This document shows positions 4,705 through 5,791 of a stretch of DNA of 5,791 bases, piece after piece. The DNA is taken from positions 1 to 5,791 of the forward strand of contig JACIXO010000097.1 in NCBI GenBank assembly GCA_014360385.1, written 5' to 3'. How positions within the stretch are numbered: the first letter of the stretch is position 1; each line of letters opens with the position of its first letter. The notes under the pieces were generated by a model, which ran no database searches, was not told the DNA's origin, and saw only the letters and a program-made list of their open reading frames with translations. This DNA comes from Actinomycetota bacterium (lineage in GTDB: Bacteria > Actinomycetota > Humimicrobiia > Humimicrobiales > Humimicrobiaceae). The translations under genes and the position numbers were made by a program.

Positions 4705-5791
4705 CTATATCCCTTCCTTTATCGGAATTACGTAGGGTCCATCAGGGATGACAGTTATTCTAGCATCGCTCCCGTATTTCTTAAGCCCAATCTCAATTGC
4801 TTCATCAACAGAACTTACTACCTTTAGGGTACTTGAAGGTATAAGATGACTATACTTGCTGGTGCCAACTCCCTTGCTGAATAGATATATCTCAGCTTTT
4901 TTTCTTGCCTTTACAAGCTCCTCAAATTCCCACTGGTCAATCTTAAAAAAACCAGGACTTGAAATCTTCTCTATAAAACCTTCCAAATCCCTTTCTTCAA
5001 TCAAAAGCTCGGTAAATTCTTCACTTCCAATTCCTTCAGGGCATCTGGAAGCAATTATAATCATCCCCCCTTGCCTGACAGCGGGTATTGCTCCCACCAT
5101 GCCTTTAACCGTCTGGTATAAATTGATGTCAAGCGGATAACCTCCACCGGATGTCAGCACTATGTCAGCTTCCTCTCTTATCTCATAACAGCTACTCTCT
5201 CTGCAAAATCTTGCTCCTTCATAAAAAGCTTTTTCAAGATCACCGCTAAACACTCGAGTAATTTCTTTATTTTTATCTATAGTAACATTTACTATAAAGT
5301 CCACACCTGCCATTCTGGCAATCTCTGTGGATTCTTCATGGAAGGGATTACCCTCAAGAATAATATTGGTCGCATTTGGGGACTCAAGAATCTGTGGACC
5401 ATGGAAATGCCTAAACATATCCATATAGCTTATGCCTGGACACACTGATTTCCTTCCACCTGAAAATCCAGCCATAAAATGAGGCTCTATAAGACCAGTT
5501 AATATTTTAAAATCAGAGTTAAGATATATCCTATTTAGTATTACAGGTGTTCCCCTTTTAGTATTGCCAATGTACTTACAGCTCTCCATATCCCTGGCGT
5601 TATGATTTATAATTCTATACTTCTGGGCTATCTCTTTACCTACAAGTATTTCTAATTCTTTACCCTCATTGGGTCTGTGGAGGCCAGTCGCAATAAGTAT
5701 GGTAATCTGCTCTCTGGCAATTCCGCAGGACTCAAGCTCACTCAGTAGCACTTCAAGTATTAGCTTTGTTGGAACTGCTCTAGTAATATCA
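4705..5791 (-). CDS. LarA-like nickel-pincer 2-hydroxy-acid racemase/epimerase (DUF2088), 5'-truncated by window edge
   Basis: The frame is open to the right edge; 361 residues are visible against about 425 in LarA, so roughly 65 N-terminal residues are outside. It reads through the diagnostic DITRAVP just inside the edge, so the GTG at 5751 is not the start. LarA enzymes racemise or epimerise 2-hydroxy acids by hydride transfer at a nickel-pincer nucleotide bound to a lysine. Visible marks, numbered from the edge, are TGLHRP (His38), EPHFMAGFSGGRKSVCPG (His104, Lys114) and RHFHG (His130). The spacings equal those of His108, His174, Lys184 and His200 in Lactiplantibacillus LarA, so the nickel and cofactor ligands look intact. 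GGGYPLDINLYQTVKG (visible 215-230) is also a family-like stretch. The stop is TAG. No larB, larC or larE cofactor genes are in the window. Family members act on lactate, malate, phenyllactate and other substrates; the true substrate is unknown. Confidence 0.9.
   Translation of the reverse strand, partial: DITRAVPTKLILEVLLSELESCGIAREQITILIATGLHRPNEGKELEILVGKEIAQKYRIINHNARDMESCKYIGNTKRGTPVILNRIYLNSDFKILTGLIEPHFMAGFSGGRKSVCPGISYMDMFRHFHGPQILESPNATNIILEGNPFHEESTEIARMAGVDFIVNVTIDKNKEITRVFSGDLEKAFYEGARFCRESSCYEIREEADIVLTSGGGYPLDINLYQTVKGMVGAIPAVRQGGMIIIASRCPEGIGSEEFTELLIEERDLEGFIEKISSPGFFKIDQWEFEELVKARKKAEIYLFSKGVGTSKYSHLIPSSTLKVVSSVDEAIEIGLKKYGSDARITVIPDGPYVIPIKEGI

Noticed and set aside
4856..5140. 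Plus-strand open frame of 94 codons
   Set aside because: Entirely antisense to the LarA-like gene.

Overview
The window is AT-rich and all four genes lie on the minus strand, so they read from high to low coordinates: a LarA-like nickel-pincer racemase/epimerase (5' end beyond the right edge), a RACo-type [2Fe-2S]/ASKHA corrinoid-protein activator, a membrane-anchored solute-binding protein, and a methyltetrahydrofolate:corrinoid methyltransferase of the AcsE/MtgA type. Corrinoid methyl transfer with an ATP-dependent reductive activator points to a strictly anaerobic, probably acetogenic or methylotrophic bacterium. AT-rich composition, strong purine-rich ribosome sites and a TTG start fit an anaerobic Firmicute (Clostridia, Halanaerobiales or Natranaerobiales grade). 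That placement is inference; no marker gene is present.

Layout from right to left: larA-like partial CDS (4705-5791); a 330-base gap (4375-4704) holding one copy of a small palindromic mobile element and a candidate promoter; the activator gene (2389-4374); a 379-base gap (2010-2388) holding a second element copy, a candidate promoter and a 15-bp direct repeat; the solute-binding protein (1101-2009); a 123-base gap; the methyltransferase (180-977); then 179 bases with no supported gene or clear terminator.

The methyltransferase would move a methyl group between methyl-tetrahydrofolate and a corrinoid protein, and the activator would return that corrinoid protein to Co(I) after accidental oxidation. 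These two form a coherent pair. No corrinoid protein, CODH/ACS subunit or primary (MttB-type) methyltransferase is visible, so either the Wood-Ljungdahl pathway or catabolism of a methylated compound is possible. The LarA-like enzyme and the binding protein could supply a 2-hydroxy acid or methylated substrate to the same pathway, but that link rests on position alone.

The most distinctive observation is a pair of related, non-coding, palindromic elements of 161 and 166 bp. Each is bounded by imperfect terminal inverted repeats of the form GGTAGCATTTC and by a perfect 9-bp target-site duplication (CATATCTTA and ACAAATTAT). They are therefore a miniature inverted-repeat transposable element (MITE) family. 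Both copies sit between genes in the same orientation and keep conserved internal stem and loop sequences.
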